The notes: generated from the letters alone by a model not told the origin. Shown: positions 27,305-37,860, counted from the first letter of the stretch. The stretch: 64,000 nt of DNA from Acidaminococcus timonensis (GCF_900106585.1 NZ_FNWH01000006.1:1270502-1334501); one strand, 5' to 3'. Translations and numbers: made by a program.

Positions 27305-27370
27305 ATCCCTGTTATGGTACTCCATAAAGCAGGACCGGGGCGCTCCCCCCAGTCCCACAGGCGGACCAGA

Positions 27371-29173
27371 TCATTTCTTTATTTCTTTGTCTTTGTCTTT
27401 CTTCACAACGGTGCTGCGGATGTGCAGTTCACGCAGCTGCTTTTCGTCAACCAGGTTGGGTGCCTGGCACATCAGGTCGATGGCACTCTGGGATTTCGGG
27501 AAAGCAATCACGTCACGGATGGACGGCCGTTTGGCCATGAGCATCACCAGACGATCCAGGCCGAAGGCCAGGCCGCCATGGGGAGGTGCCCCGAATTCGA
27601 AGGCTTTCAGCAGGAATCCGAATTTTTCCTGGGCCTGTTCATCGGTCAGGCCGATGGCTTCAAAGACCTTCTTCTGTACATCTTCCCGATGGATACGAAC
27701 GGAACCGCCGCCGATTTCAACACCGTTCAGCACCATATCATATGCTTTGGCATACACATGGCCGGGATCGGTGAGCAGCTTATCCACGTCCTCATCGCAG
27801 GGGCAGGTGAACGGATGGTGCATGGCCACATACCGATGTTCCTCTTCGCTGTATTCGAACATGGGGAACTTCACCACCCAGGTGAAGCACAGTTTGTCCG
27901 GATCGATCAGGCCCAGGCGTTTGCCCATTTCCAGACGCAGAGCGCCCAGAGCGGCAGCCACCACAGAAGCCTTCCGGTCGGCTACGAACAGCAGCACATC
28001 GCCCTTTTCTGCCTTGCCGGCAGCCAGGATCCGCTGCATTTCCTCGTCGGAGAAGAATTTGGCAATAGGGGATTTGATGGTGCCGTCATCGTTCACGATG
28101 ATCCAGGCCAGACCCTTGGCACCGTAAATGCCTACGAATTCCACCAGACCATCCAGTTCTCTCCGGGGGATCTTGTTGTACCCTTTGACGTTGATGGCCT
28201 TCACCAGGCCCCCTTTGTCGATGATGTCCTTGAACACCTTGAACTGGGTCCCCTTCAGGGCTTCGTTCATGTTGATCAGCTGCATGCCGAACCGCAGGTC
28301 CGGTTTGTCGCTGCCGTACTTGTCCATGGCTTCGTCCCAGGTCATGCGGGCCATGGGAACGGGCACGTCCACGTTCAGGGTTTGTTTGAACACATAGGAA
28401 ATCAGTTTTTCCGTCAGGCTCATGATATCATCTTCATCCACGAAGGACATTTCCATATCCAGCTGGGTGAATTCGGGCTGACGGTCTGCACGCAGGTCTT
28501 CATCACGGAAGCAGCGGGCAATCTGGAAGTACCGTTCCATGCCGGCAATCATCAGCAGCTGTTTGAACAGTTGGGGAGACTGGGGCAGTGCATAGAACTT
28601 GCCGGGGTTCACACGGCTGGGTACCAGATAGTCACGGGCACCTTCCGGGGTGCTGCGGATCAGATCCGGCGTTTCAATTTCCAGGAAGTCCTGGTGGTCC
28701 AGGAAGTCCCGGACAGCCTTGGTCACCTTGTGACGCAGGATCAGGTTCTTTTGCATTTCCGGACGGCGCAGGTCCAGATACCGATAGCGCAGACGCACAT
28801 TTTCATCCACATCGATGCCATCCTGGATGTAGAAGGGCGGGGTCTTGGACGGATTCAGCACGTTCAGATCCTTGACGACCACTTCCACTTCACCGGTGGG
28901 CAGATGGGGGTTCACGGTTTCTTCGCTCCGTTCCCGCACCAGGCCGGTCACCTGCAGCACATATTCGCTGCGGACACCTTCGGCCTTATGGAAGTCTTTG
29001 CTGTCGTGGGCGGGGTCGATGACCACCTGCACCAGACCATGCCGATCACGGAGATCGATGAAGATGATGCCGCCGTGGTCACGTCGTTTGCTTACCCAGC
29101 CGCACAAGGTCACTGTCTTGCCGGCATCTGCTTTTCTCAAGTCACCGCAATGATGACTGCGTTTCATACTCAT
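27371..29173 (-). CDS. aspS: Aspartyl-tRNA synthetase (600 aa)
   Basis: Class II synthetase charging tRNA-Asp. N-terminal OB anticodon-binding domain (1-110, including [20 protein letters not shown] near 9), catalytic core with motif 2 ([19 protein letters not shown], near 215) and motif 3 ([13 protein letters not shown], near 547), and the bacterial GAD insertion (about 290-420). Length is standard for the bacterial type. Whether it is Asp-specific or Asp/Asn non-discriminating cannot be decided here. It follows hisS by 27 bp, forming the hisS-aspS pair common in Firmicutes. Confidence 0.97.
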   Translation of the reverse strand: MSMKRSHHCGDLRKADAGKTVTLCGWVSKRRDHGGIIFIDLRDRHGLVQVVIDPAHDSKDFHKAEGVRSEYVLQVTGLVRERSEETVNPHLPTGEVEVVVKDLNVLNPSKTPPFYIQDGIDVDENVRLRYRYLDLRRPEMQKNLILRHKVTKAVRDFLDHQDFLEIETPDLIRSTPEGARDYLVPSRVNPGKFYALPQSPQLFKQLLMIAGMERYFQIARCFRDEDLRADRQPEFTQLDMEMSFVDEDDIMSLTEKLISYVFKQTLNVDVPVPMARMTWDEAMDKYGSDKPDLRFGMQLINMNEALKGTQFKVFKDIIDKGGLVKAINVKGYNKIPRRELDGLVEFVGIYGAKGLAWIIVNDDGTIKSPIAKFFSDEEMQRILAAGKAEKGDVLLFVADRKASVVAAALGALRLEMGKRLGLIDPDKLCFTWVVKFPMFEYSEEEHRYVAMHHPFTCPCDEDVDKLLTDPGHVYAKAYDMVLNGVEIGGGSVRIHREDVQKKVFEAIGLTDEQAQEKFGFLLKAFEFGAPPHGGLAFGLDRLVMLMAKRPSIRDVIAFPKSQSAIDLMCQAPNLVDEKQLRELHIRSTVVKKDKDKEIKK

Positions 29174-29200
29174 TCTGATTTACACCTCTGGTTTATTTGT

Positions 29201-30454
29201 TTACTTTTGGAAATAGGACTCCAGAGCCCCAAAGCATACTTCTTCCTGGTTGCTGTCGGCCATATTCCGCACGGTCACCGCACCCCGGCTCCGTTCTTCT
29301 TCGCCGAAGATCAGTGCGAATCTGGCCTGTTCCCGGTTGGCCTGTTTCATCTGGGCCTTCATGCTGCGGGATACCAGGTTCATGTCACAGACCAGGCCCT
29401 GGGCACGCAGTGCCGTTACCACACGGAAGGCATCGGCCACACCGCCTTCATCGGGAATGACGGCGAACACGTCCACCGCTTCCTTGCTTTTCGGCAGCAG
29501 GTTCTGTTTTTCCAGGGCCAGCAGGATCCGTTCCAGACCCATGGCAAAGCCCACGCCCGGCGTGCTGGGACCGCCCAGTTCCTCCACCAGGCCGTCATAC
29601 CGGCCGCCACCGCCTACAGCGCTCTGGGCGCCCAGCGGGGAGTACTGGATTTCGAAGGCCGTCTTGGTATAGTAGTCCAGCCCCCGTACCAGGTTGCTGT
29701 CCACTTCGTATTCCACGCCGGCTTCCGTCAGCAGCTTCTTGACCGTTTCAAAATGTTCCCTGCATTCGTCGCACAGGCTGTCCGTGATTTTGGGCGCACC
29801 GGCCATGAACGGTTTGTCAGCATCCACTTTGCAGTCCAGGATCCGCAGCGGGCTCCGGTCGAAACGGCTCTGACAGTCTTCACACAGTTCGCTCAGATGG
29901 GGACGGAAATAGTCCTGCAGCAGTTTGCGGTGCTGGGGACGGCAGTTGGGGCACCCTACGGAGTTGATCTTCAGCTTCAGGTCTTTCAGGCCCAGCTTCT
30001 TCAGCACCGTCAGCGCCAGCATGATGACTTCCGCATCCACCACCGGAGATTCAGACCCCAGGGCTTCCACGCCGAACTGATGGAATTGTCTCATCCGGCC
30101 GGCCTGAGGACGGTCATACCGGAACATGGGTCCGATATAGAACACCTTCAGCGGCATGGGTTCCGCATACAGTTTGTTTTCCACGAAGGAACGCACCACG
30201 GAAGCCGTGTTCTCCGGACGCAGCGTCAGGCTCCGGCCACTGCGGTCGGTGAAGGTGTACATTTCCTTGTCCACCACATCGGTGCCGTCCCCGATGCCTC
30301 TCTGGAACAATTCCGTGTGCTCAAAGATGGGAGTGCGGATCTCCTGATAATTGAATTCACGGCAAGCTTCCCGAATGATTTGTTCCACATACCGCCAGCC
30401 ATTGACCATACCCGGCAGAATGTCTTTGGTACCACGAGGTGCCCCTGTTAACAT
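29201..30454 (-). CDS. hisS: Histidyl-tRNA synthetase (417 aa)
   Basis: Class II synthetase. Motif 1 region GAPRGTKDILPG at 4-15, motif 2 FRYDRPQAGRMRQFHQFG (near 109-126), HisA motif LVRGLDYYTKTAFEI (near 255) and motif 3 GFAMGLERILLAL (near 306); the C-terminal anticodon-binding domain runs from about 325. I chose the ATG at 30454 because GGAGGG lies six bases upstream; the longer frame has no such support. No T-box leader is present in the short upstream gap. Confidence 0.97.
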   Translation of the reverse strand: MLTGAPRGTKDILPGMVNGWRYVEQIIREACREFNYQEIRTPIFEHTELFQRGIGDGTDVVDKEMYTFTDRSGRSLTLRPENTASVVRSFVENKLYAEPMPLKVFYIGPMFRYDRPQAGRMRQFHQFGVEALGSESPVVDAEVIMLALTVLKKLGLKDLKLKINSVGCPNCRPQHRKLLQDYFRPHLSELCEDCQSRFDRSPLRILDCKVDADKPFMAGAPKITDSLCDECREHFETVKKLLTEAGVEYEVDSNLVRGLDYYTKTAFEIQYSPLGAQSAVGGGGRYDGLVEELGGPSTPGVGFAMGLERILLALEKQNLLPKSKEAVDVFAVIPDEGGVADAFRVVTALRAQGLVCDMNLVSRSMKAQMKQANREQARFALIFGEEERSRGAVTVRNMADSNQEEVCFGALESYFQK

Positions 30455-30496
30455 AAAAATCCCTCCGTCCATACGACTACAAGTTTGAACTTATTA

Positions 30497-30526
30497 ATTT
30501 TAACACAGTTTGCAAGGATTTATCAA
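30497..30526 (-). promoter_or_regulatory. hisS-aspS promoter
   Basis: TTGATA (30521-30526), 18 nt, TAAAAT (30497-30502) in the gap between the AI-2E family gene and hisS. It leaves a UTR of about 35 nt. Confidence 0.65.
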
Positions 30527-30541
30527 CCGTACGGATCTGTG

Positions 30542-31588
30542 TCATTTCTTTTCTTCCCCGGCATGCCAGAAGTACCCGTAGAGTACTTTCAGGATGGTCA
30601 GTACCGGCACGGCAAAGATCAGTCCGGCCACGCCGCCGATCTGCCCCCCGATCATCACCGCCAGGATGATCAGCACCGGATGCAGGGTGATGCCATGGCC
30701 CATCAGGTTGGGCATGATCACCTGGGCATCCACCTGGTAGTACACCAGATACAGCACCAGCACCTTCACCGCCAGGGACGGCTTCTGCAGCAGGGCGATG
30801 AACACCGCTGCCAGCGTGCCGGCCACGCTCCCCACCATGGGGATCATTTCCGAGATCATGGCCAGGAACCCCAGCACCAGGGTGTACTGCACACCCAGGA
30901 TGGTGTTGCCGATGGTCAGGATGATGGCGGAAACGAAGCACAGCTTGAACATGTTGTCCACATAGGCACAGAGCATATGCCCGATATCGGTGAGCACCTG
31001 ATCAGCCAGGGTCTGCCTGTTGTAGGAGAACAGCCCCACCACCATTTTCTTCAGGGTGCGCCAGTCCTTCAGGAAATAGAAGCACAGAAACGGCACCAGG
31101 GCCAGGTTCACCAGGCTGCGGGCCGCCTGCAGGGTGGATGTGACCATGGTCTTCAGGAACCCCATCACATAGCTGCTCATGCTGCTGGTCCCCTGCTGCA
31201 GCAGATCCCGCACATTGGGTGGCAGTTTCTGGGCCTCCCCGCCCAAAAACAGGCTGATGCTGTCATTGGCATGGGCCGCCAGCCCCGGCAGGGCTTTCAG
31301 CAGGTTGTTCACCTGGGTCACCAGAGGGACGATCAATACATTGACCGCCGCCGCCACAAACAGGCCGAAGATCAGGAACGAGATCAGCACGGCCAGGGTA
31401 TTGGGAAACGGCCGTCCCTTGATCCTGATTTTTTCCAGCCGGTCCACAATGGGATACAGCAGGAAGCTCATGCCAATGGCCAGCAGCACGGGCAGAAAGG
31501 CCGTGGCCGCCAGATAAAACACACCGAAACCGGCCAGGGCCAGCAGGCTCTTCACCACCAGCCCTTTGGGCTTCTGTCGGATTTCCAT
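30542..31588 (-). CDS. AI-2E family transporter, membrane permease (348 aa)
   Basis: PF01594-type protein with about eight membrane segments: two or three N-terminal (near 14-70), a hydrophilic central part (95-170) and a C-terminal cluster (180-340). The conserved Pro/Gly segment MISEMIPMVGSVAG (near 253-266) marks the family. Members include exporters such as TqsA and Na+/H+ antiporters, so the substrate is not predictable. I chose the ATG at 31588 (AAGGGAAG about 9 nt upstream); the longer frame overlaps the upstream gene. Last gene of the lapA-recJ-rel-dtd-MBL unit. Confidence 0.85.
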   Translation of the reverse strand: MEIRQKPKGLVVKSLLALAGFGVFYLAATAFLPVLLAIGMSFLLYPIVDRLEKIRIKGRPFPNTLAVLISFLIFGLFVAAAVNVLIVPLVTQVNNLLKALPGLAAHANDSISLFLGGEAQKLPPNVRDLLQQGTSSMSSYVMGFLKTMVTSTLQAARSLVNLALVPFLCFYFLKDWRTLKKMVVGLFSYNRQTLADQVLTDIGHMLCAYVDNMFKLCFVSAIILTIGNTILGVQYTLVLGFLAMISEMIPMVGSVAGTLAAVFIALLQKPSLAVKVLVLYLVYYQVDAQVIMPNLMGHGITLHPVLIILAVMIGGQIGGVAGLIFAVPVLTILKVLYGYFWHAGEEKK

Positions 31589-31604
31589 CAATTTGCCACT
31601 TCCC

Positions 31605-32228
31605 TTACTGCAGGAACGGATTCCGCCGTCTTTCCCAGCCCACCGTGGTGGCAGGGCCATGGCCAGGAAGGAGTTTGTAGTCATCGGGCAGGGGCAGGAT
31701 CTTCGTCTTGATGGAGTTCAGGATGGCATCGTAGGAGCCGCCCGGCAGATCCGTCCGGCCGATGCTTTCCAGGAATACCGTATCTCCGCAGAACACCACG
31801 CCGTCGCCGATGATGCACACCCCGCCCCGGGTATGGCCCGGCGTGGCAGCGATGGTGAAGTCCAGCCCGGCCACGGTCAGTTTCTCCCCGTCGGTGAAGT
31901 ATTCATCAGGGGGATCGAATTTCTTGTCCCGGTTGGTGGAATAGGAGAGGCTGCTGTTCCAGACCCGCAGCATGGGGGCATCCTCTTTGCTCATGTACAC
32001 CTTGGCACCGGTGGCTTTCTTCACCTCGTCCAGGGCGGAGATATGATCCCCGTGGCCGTGGGTGATGAAAATGGCCACCACCTGCTGGATGCCCGCTCTG
32101 TGCACGGCGTCCAGGATCAGATTGGCTTCATCCCCCGGGTCCACGATGATGCCCAGGTTGTTCTTTTCATTTTTGATGATATAGCAGTTTTCCTGAATGG
32201 GTCCCACTACGACCCGATAGATCTTCAT
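31605..32228 (-). CDS. MBL-fold metallohydrolase, glyoxalase II-like (207 aa)
   Basis: Metallo-beta-lactamase fold with the zinc motif THGHGDH at 56-62, further ligands in ATPGHTRGG (near 129-137) and FCGDTVF (near 146), and the terminal LLPGHGPATT (near 186). It is the short YcbL/GloB-like form without the C-terminal glutathione-binding domain. Thioester hydrolysis is the usual family activity; the true substrate is unknown. Fifteen bp downstream of dtd. Confidence 0.9.
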   Translation of the reverse strand: MKIYRVVVGPIQENCYIIKNEKNNLGIIVDPGDEANLILDAVHRAGIQQVVAIFITHGHGDHISALDEVKKATGAKVYMSKEDAPMLRVWNSSLSYSTNRDKKFDPPDEYFTDGEKLTVAGLDFTIAATPGHTRGGVCIIGDGVVFCGDTVFLESIGRTDLPGGSYDAILNSIKTKILPLPDDYKLLPGHGPATTVGWERRRNPFLQ

Positions 32229-32242
32229 TGAAAAATTTCCTC

Positions 32243-32692
32243 CTAAAATAACTTCCGGCTGTCCAGCAGGATGGTCACCGGACCATCGTTCACCAGGCTC
32301 ACTTCCATATGGGCCTGGAACTGTCCCGTTTCCACCGGGATGCCCTTCTGCCGCAGCCTGTCCGCCAGGTCCTCATACAGAGCGTCCGCCTCCTGGGGCG
32401 GCGCCGCCTGGGTGAAGGAAGGCCGTTTGCCGTGGCGTACATCCCCCAGCAGGGTGAACTGGGACACCAGCAAAATACTGCCCCCCACCTGCTGCACCGA
32501 AAGGTTCATTTTCTCATGGTCGTCTTCAAAGATCCGCAGCCCGGCCAGCTTTTCTGCCAGATAGGCCCCGTCCTTTTCCGTATCTTCCTGTTCCACGCCC
32601 AGAAGCACCATAAGCCCCGAGCCGATGGAACCTACCGTCTTTCCTTCCACGGTGACGGAGGCTTCCGTCACCCGCTGCACCACAGCCCGCAT
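32243..32692 (-). CDS. dtd: D-aminoacyl-tRNA deacylase (149 aa)
   Basis: Hydrolyses D-amino acids and glycine wrongly attached to tRNA. Both family signatures are intact: SQFTLLGD (near 77-84) and NDGPVTI (near 135-141), which form the cross-subunit active site of the homodimer. Length is exactly typical. It begins one base after the rel stop region (TGA-T-ATG), so translation is probably coupled. rel-dtd linkage is widespread in Firmicutes. Confidence 0.96.
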   Translation of the reverse strand: MRAVVQRVTEASVTVEGKTVGSIGSGLMVLLGVEQEDTEKDGAYLAEKLAGLRIFEDDHEKMNLSVQQVGGSILLVSQFTLLGDVRHGKRPSFTQAAPPQEADALYEDLADRLRQKGIPVETGQFQAHMEVSLVNDGPVTILLDSRKLF

Positions 32693-32693
32693 A

Positions 32694-34916
32694 TCACACC
32701 CCCGAGACTTTCCGGTCCACCTTGTAGACCCCTTTGATGCGACGCAGCCGGCCGATGATGTAGTTCAGCTGGTCCAGGCTGGTGATGTCCAGTCCCATGT
32801 CGATGAACGCCGTCTTGTTGGGATTGGTGTGGGCGTTCAGCGCATTGATGTTCACCTTGGTCTCGCTGGTCACGGTCATGATGTTGGCCATGACGCCGGG
32901 CTGGTCTGAGGTGGTCAGCCGCAGCACCACCTTATAGGCCGTATCCGTGTCCACGTTCCAGGACACTTCGATCATCCGGTTGGGATCTTCCGTATTGGCC
33001 AGCACATTGGGGCAGTCGGCCCGATGGACACTGACCCCGTGGCCCCGGGTGATATAGCCCACAATGGGGTCGCCGGGGATGGGGTTGCAGCACTTGGCCA
33101 GCTTCACCATGATGTCGTCTTCCCCTTTGACCAGGATGCCGTGGCTGCCTTTGTGGGTCTTCACGGTCTTGGGCTTCAGCTCACTGAGCAGCTGGGACAG
33201 GTTCTTGTTGGTGTTCTTCTTCTGGGCCTTCTTGTACAGGTCCACCAGCTTCACCATCACCGAGTTCACCATCAGGCCGCCGTACCCCAGAGCCGCCAGC
33301 AGGTTCTCCACGCTGCCGTCCATATGGGTCCGGGACGCCACTTCCTTCAGGTTCTCGGTCGTGAGCATGGTATTCACGTCGTAGCCCAGGCGCCGGCATT
33401 CCCGCTCCAGCATTTCCCGGCCGTTGACGATGTTCTCTTCCCGCCGTTCCTTCTTGAAGAACTGTTTGATCTTGTTCTTGGTCTGGCTGGACCCTACAAT
33501 GTTGATCCAGTCCCGGCTGGGTCCCGGCGACGTCTTGGAGGTGATGATCTCCACGATGTCCCCGTTTTTCAGATGGTAATCCAGGGGCACGATTTTACCG
33601 TTGACCTTGGCCCCCACGCAGCTGTTGCCCACCCCGGTATGCACCCGGTAGGCAAAATCGATGGGGACGGATCCCTCCGGCAGGTCCAGCACATCCCCCT
33701 GGGGCGTGAATACGAACACTTCGTCAGAGAACACGTCCATCTTGACCGTGTCCACGAATTCATGGGGATCCCGCATGTCCTTGTGCCATTCCAGCAGCTG
33801 GCGCAGCCAGGCCATCTTGGCATCCACGCTCTTGTCCGCCGCGCTGGGCATCTTGGAGCCGCCGCTTTCCTTATACCGCCAGTGGGCTGCCACACCGTAT
33901 TCAGAGACCTTGTGCATCTCGAAGGTCCGGATCTGGATTTCCAGAGGCTGGCCACTGGAGGAGACCACCGTGGTATGCAGGCTCTGGTAGCCGTTGGATT
34001 TGGGGACGGCGATGTAGTCCTTGAACCGGCCCGGAATGGGTTTCCACTTGCCGTGGACGATTCCCAGTACCCCGTAGCAGTCCTTCACCGTATCCACCAG
34101 GACCCGTACGGCCAGAAGGTCGTAGATTTCGTTGATGGTCTTGTGATCCCGCTGCATCTTCTTGTAGATGCTGTAGAAGCTCTTGGGACGGCCCTGGATC
34201 TGGCAGTTGATGCCCGATTCCTCGCACAGCTTCCGCAGTTCGTCCATGGCTTCCTGGACCATGGCTTCCCGCTCGTGCCGTTTGATCTTCACCTGTTCCA
34301 CCAGCTCGTAGTAATGCTGGGGTTCCATGTACCGGAAGGCCAGATCCTCCAGTTCCCATTTGATGGCGTAGATACCCAGCCGGTGAGCCAGGGGCGCATA
34401 GATCTCCAGGGTTTCGCTGGAGATCCGTTTCTGCTTGTTCACCGGCATATATTTCATGGTACGCATGTTGTGCAGCCTGTCGGCCAGTTTGATCAGCACC
34501 ACCCGGATGTCCTTGGCCATGGCCAGGAACATTTTCCGGTAGTTCTCCACCTGCTGCTCTTCCCGGGAGATGTATTCGATCTTGCCCAGTTTGGTCACGC
34601 CGTCCACCAGCATGGCCACTTCCCGGCCGAAAATGTCTTCCAGCTGGTCCAGGGACACTTCGGTGTCCTCCACCACGTCATGCAGGAAGGCCGCCGCCAG
34701 GGTCACGTCGTCCATCTGGAGCTGGGCCAGGATGGAGGCCACCCCCAGGGGATGGATGATATAGGGTTCACCGGACGCCCGTTTCTGCTTGGCATGGGCT
34801 TCCGCCGCGAAGTTATAGGCTTCCCGGACGAACTCCACCTGCCGGGGAGTCAGATATTTGCTGATGCGGGCATAGAATTCCTCCGCACTGATTGGCTTGT
34901 CATCAAGCTGTTCCAT
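32694..34916 (-). CDS. relA: RelA/SpoT bifunctional (p)ppGpp synthetase/hydrolase (740 aa)
   Basis: Long RSH enzyme. HD hydrolase domain with [10 protein letters not shown] (77-86), synthetase domain (about 240-370, with YQSLHTTV), TGS domain (about 400-460), zinc-finger region with a Cys-Cys pair (near 615) and C-terminal ACT domain (about 665-740). Intact hydrolase and synthetase motifs indicate both making and degrading the stringent alarmone. It sits between recJ and dtd with only a few bases on each side. Confidence 0.96.
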   Translation of the reverse strand: MEQLDDKPISAEEFYARISKYLTPRQVEFVREAYNFAAEAHAKQKRASGEPYIIHPLGVASILAQLQMDDVTLAAAFLHDVVEDTEVSLDQLEDIFGREVAMLVDGVTKLGKIEYISREEQQVENYRKMFLAMAKDIRVVLIKLADRLHNMRTMKYMPVNKQKRISSETLEIYAPLAHRLGIYAIKWELEDLAFRYMEPQHYYELVEQVKIKRHEREAMVQEAMDELRKLCEESGINCQIQGRPKSFYSIYKKMQRDHKTINEIYDLLAVRVLVDTVKDCYGVLGIVHGKWKPIPGRFKDYIAVPKSNGYQSLHTTVVSSSGQPLEIQIRTFEMHKVSEYGVAAHWRYKESGGSKMPSAADKSVDAKMAWLRQLLEWHKDMRDPHEFVDTVKMDVFSDEVFVFTPQGDVLDLPEGSVPIDFAYRVHTGVGNSCVGAKVNGKIVPLDYHLKNGDIVEIITSKTSPGPSRDWINIVGSSQTKNKIKQFFKKERREENIVNGREMLERECRRLGYDVNTMLTTENLKEVASRTHMDGSVENLLAALGYGGLMVNSVMVKLVDLYKKAQKKNTNKNLSQLLSELKPKTVKTHKGSHGILVKGEDDIMVKLAKCCNPIPGDPIVGYITRGHGVSVHRADCPNVLANTEDPNRMIEVSWNVDTDTAYKVVLRLTTSDQPGVMANIMTVTSETKVNINALNAHTNPNKTAFIDMGLDITSLDQLNYIIGRLRRIKGVYKVDRKVSGV

Positions 34917-34923
34917 GATTGAA

Positions 34924-37269
34924 TCACCTTCCTGTCCTCCAAAGGGCAGCGATTTCCGCCGGCGTGATGAGCCAGCTTCGGTTCAGCTGCTGGAACTTTT
35001 GGTCATAAGTGGCCTGCAGTTCCTGGAACCCTTTGGATTCCTGCATATTCTTGTGTCCTGTGTCCCCCAGGGTAACCAGTTCCCGGTCCCGGGTAAACAG
35101 GTGTAACTCATAAAAGATATCAAGGACCTGCCGGCTGATCGTATACCCTTCCCGGGTGGTCCTGCCCAGCAGCTGGGCTTCCCGGCAGGCTCCCTGCTGC
35201 TGCAGCAGGTGCCGGATGGCCGCGTAACAGAAACGCATGCCCCCCAGATCCGGATAGGAACGCCGCAGGGCATCCCGCAGCGCCACCAGGTCATCCCGGT
35301 TGTAGAACAGGTACAGACGCCCGGTCTGCCGGGGATCCAGGGGAAAAGCCCCGGCCGTGAGTACCCGGTCCGCTCCGGCCCCGTAAAATATCGTGGTCCG
35401 GGTTCCCTCTGGGGCCTCCGTTCCATAGGGAAGTACAGTCGCTTCCGGGAATTTGGTCTTCAGGGGAACAGTATCCTCTACATATACTACCGTTTTTCTG
35501 TCTTTTTGTAAAATACTATTTAGTTCTGTCTCTTTATTCCGGTTTTCATGCCGCCAGTCGATGATGGTATAGGGTGCCTCCACAGCCGCCACCTCCAGGT
35601 CCACGCTGGTAATCCCCCGAAAGGTGTTCAGCCGGGGTGAAAAAGCGATGGCTCCCTGCTCGCCGGCGTAGAAAGAATGGAACTGGGGCCCTTCCTGCCA
35701 CAGAAGGCCCTTGTACCGGAAACCGCCCTGGTGCAGGTCGAACCGCAGATGGTTCTGGTCCTTGCCCAGCAGCGCCACCTGTTCGATGGTGGCATGGCTG
35801 AACCCCAGCACCGGAGCCGGGTTCCCCACCCCGAAGGGTTCCAGTCTGGCCAGCTGCTGCACCGCTTCCACCGTTACCTCCCGGCCTTCCGGCACGAAAT
35901 AATCCGGATGGGCAGCCGGTTCGTAGGGAACCTGGCCCAGCATATCCGCCACCACATCCTGAAAGGCCCTGCGGAAGGCATCGATGTTGGCGGTCTTGAT
36001 GGTGAGCCCCGCTGCCTGGGCGTGGCCCCCGAACTGCTCCAGGTACTCCCGGCACCGGTCCAGGGCCTTGTACAGGTCCAGGGGCGGGATGCTGCGGCAG
36101 GATCCCTTGGCCATATCCCCGTTCACAGAAAGCAGGATGGAGGGCAGATGGTATTTTTCCGTCATCCGGGAAGCCACGATGCCGATCACCCCCGGGTGCC
36201 AGCCTTCCCGGCCCAGCACCAGGCCCCACTCCGGAGCGCCCTGGCGGGCCAGTTCCTGTTCCGCTTCCTCAAAGATCTTCTGGCTCAGAGCCTGTCGTTC
36301 CTGGTTGGCACTGTTCAGCTGGCTGGCCAGGTCGTGGGCCCGGGCCGGATCCTCTGTGGTCAGCAGCTGTACGGCCACCATGGCATCGTCCAGCCGGCCG
36401 GCCGCATTGATCCGGGGACCCAGGCCAAAGCCGATGGTCCCGCTGTTGATGGCAGCTCCGGGGGCTACCGTGACCCCGATCAGGGCCTGGAGGCCGCACA
36501 GGGACGTATGGGGCATTTTGGCCAGTCCCTTGCGCACGATTTCCCGGTTCTCATCCCGGAGAGGCACCATGTCGGCCACCGTACCCAGGGCGACCAGTTC
36601 GATCAGATCGTCCCAGAAGGCATCCGTATGATGCAGTTTCTGGTACAGGGCCTGGCACAGTTTAAAGGCCACTCCCACCCCGGCGATCCCCTTGAAAGGA
36701 TACGTGTCTCCGGGCTGGTTGGGATTCACCACCGCCAGTGCTGCAGGCAGCTGCCGGGGCGCCAGATGGTGGTCAGTGATGATGATGTCCAGGTCCTTCG
36801 GAGCCTGGTCCACCACCGGGGCGCCGCTGATGCCCGTATCCACGGTGATCAGGAGCCGGGTTCCCTTTCGGGCCAGTTTCTCCAGGGCCGGACCGTTCAG
36901 GCCGTAGCCCTCCGTATCCCGCCGGGGTACATACACATCCACGGAAGCACCCTGGGCTTTCAGAAACAAATACAGCAGGGAGCTGGCCGATGTACCATCC
37001 ACGTCGTAATCCCCGTAAATGGTCATGGGTTCCCCCTGCTGCAGGGCCTGGCAGATCCGTGCCACCGCCTTGTCCATATCCTTCAGCAGGAACGGATCAT
37101 AGTACGGCTGTGGCTTCCCTTCCAGGAATTCTTCGATTTGCTGTTTTTCGGTAAGATGCCGCCGGACCAGGATGCCGGTCACCAGAGGGGGCAGGCCCAG
37201 CTCGGTGCTGAGCCGCTCGATGGTGGCCTGGTCCTCGTCCGTCAGCGGTGTGATTTTATGGTAGATCAT
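34924..37269 (-). CDS. recJ: Single-stranded-DNA-specific exonuclease RecJ (781 aa)
   Basis: 5'-3' ssDNA exonuclease for recombination and repair. DHH phosphoesterase motifs: GDYDVDGTSA at 86-95, VDTGISG (near 143), TDHHLAPRQLP with His167-His168, and GIAGVGVAFK (near 195-205). The DHHA1/OB part follows to about 560. The extra 220-residue C-terminal domain is characteristic of long Firmicutes RecJ and absent from the E. coli enzyme. It directly follows lapA and precedes rel. Confidence 0.95.
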   Translation of the reverse strand: MIYHKITPLTDEDQATIERLSTELGLPPLVTGILVRRHLTEKQQIEEFLEGKPQPYYDPFLLKDMDKAVARICQALQQGEPMTIYGDYDVDGTSASSLLYLFLKAQGASVDVYVPRRDTEGYGLNGPALEKLARKGTRLLITVDTGISGAPVVDQAPKDLDIIITDHHLAPRQLPAALAVVNPNQPGDTYPFKGIAGVGVAFKLCQALYQKLHHTDAFWDDLIELVALGTVADMVPLRDENREIVRKGLAKMPHTSLCGLQALIGVTVAPGAAINSGTIGFGLGPRINAAGRLDDAMVAVQLLTTEDPARAHDLASQLNSANQERQALSQKIFEEAEQELARQGAPEWGLVLGREGWHPGVIGIVASRMTEKYHLPSILLSVNGDMAKGSCRSIPPLDLYKALDRCREYLEQFGGHAQAAGLTIKTANIDAFRRAFQDVVADMLGQVPYEPAAHPDYFVPEGREVTVEAVQQLARLEPFGVGNPAPVLGFSHATIEQVALLGKDQNHLRFDLHQGGFRYKGLLWQEGPQFHSFYAGEQGAIAFSPRLNTFRGITSVDLEVAAVEAPYTIIDWRHENRNKETELNSILQKDRKTVVYVEDTVPLKTKFPEATVLPYGTEAPEGTRTTIFYGAGADRVLTAGAFPLDPRQTGRLYLFYNRDDLVALRDALRRSYPDLGGMRFCYAAIRHLLQQQGACREAQLLGRTTREGYTISRQVLDIFYELHLFTRDRELVTLGDTGHKNMQESKGFQELQATYDQKFQQLNRSWLITPAEIAALWRTGR

Positions 37270-37278
37270 GGGTTTCCT

Positions 37279-37665
37279 TTATTCTTTGGGACGGAACGGC
37301 CGGATGATGGGATCTTTGTCCTCTTTCAGGGGCTTCCCGCTTTTAGAAGCATAACCGCCGGTGCGGGGTGCCCGGGGAATGGGAGGGGTGCGCCGGGTTT
37401 CTTCCTTTTCCCATTGGGCTTTTTCCGCTTCCAGGTCCCGCAGCTGGTTCTTCAGTTTTCGGTCCTTCATATAGTGGCCGGCCTTGATTTTCAGGGTCCA
37501 GAGGCTGGCCATGATAAAGCCCAGCAGCAGACAGCCCAGGATGATCAGGACCAGGCTCAGGGAAAAATGCCAGACCAGGAAGCTGACTTCCACCGGAATG
37601 GCATTCTGGATGGCAAAGATGGCGATGAACAGGGCGATGAGGCCCATCAGGATTGCATACAACAT
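37279..37665 (-). CDS. LapA-domain (DUF1049) membrane protein (128 aa)
   Basis: Two membrane segments (about 3-21 and 38-60) joined by a short loop with IPVEVSFLVW, the LapA pattern, then a Lys/Arg/Glu-rich cytosolic tail (65-128) with a short coiled coil. E. coli LapA with LapB regulates LPS synthesis through LpxC turnover; lapB is not adjacent, so only the domain name is safe. The ATG at 37665 has AGGAAG upstream. First gene of the recJ operon; nine bp separate it from recJ. Confidence 0.82.
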   Translation of the reverse strand: MLYAILMGLIALFIAIFAIQNAIPVEVSFLVWHFSLSLVLIILGCLLLGFIMASLWTLKIKAGHYMKDRKLKNQLRDLEAEKAQWEKEETRRTPPIPRAPRTGGYASKSGKPLKEDKDPIIRPFRPKE

Positions 37666-37749
37666 GGGGTTCCACTTCCTTTCCGTCCGATTGCGTGATT
37701 CATCATTATATCGCATTTTGTGGGAACAGTCACTAGCAACAGCCCGTTG

Positions 37750-37860
37750 TGTCCCTCTGAAAGGGGAAAGGCCCGCCTGGCAGGCAGGGTGTCTCGCATC
37801 CGGTGTGAAACCGATCCACCGTCCATAGGGACGGTCCCCCTTCCCTTTCAGGGAAGGACA
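37750..37860 (-). repeat. Repeat type 4 (111 bp) upstream of lapA
   Basis: On the minus strand it opens TGTCCTTCCCTGAAAGGGAA and closes with CCCTTTCAGAGGGACA, giving inverted ends. The second hairpin has stem ACCGTCC / GGACGGT. The copy lies between the dehydrogenase stop and lapA, so it is in or just before the 5' UTR of the lapA operon. Two other copies are at 57371 and 59262. Confidence 0.85.

Noticed and set aside
27314-30451. A 1,045-codon open frame on the plus strand
   Set aside because: It is exactly antisense to hisS and aspS, which have complete family motifs. High G+C codon use leaves the opposite strand open; its His/Gln/Phe-rich composition is typical of such artefacts.
30475-30541. 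T-box leader before hisS
   Set aside because: The gap is under 90 bp and lacks the T-box sequence and antiterminator; a simple promoter fits.
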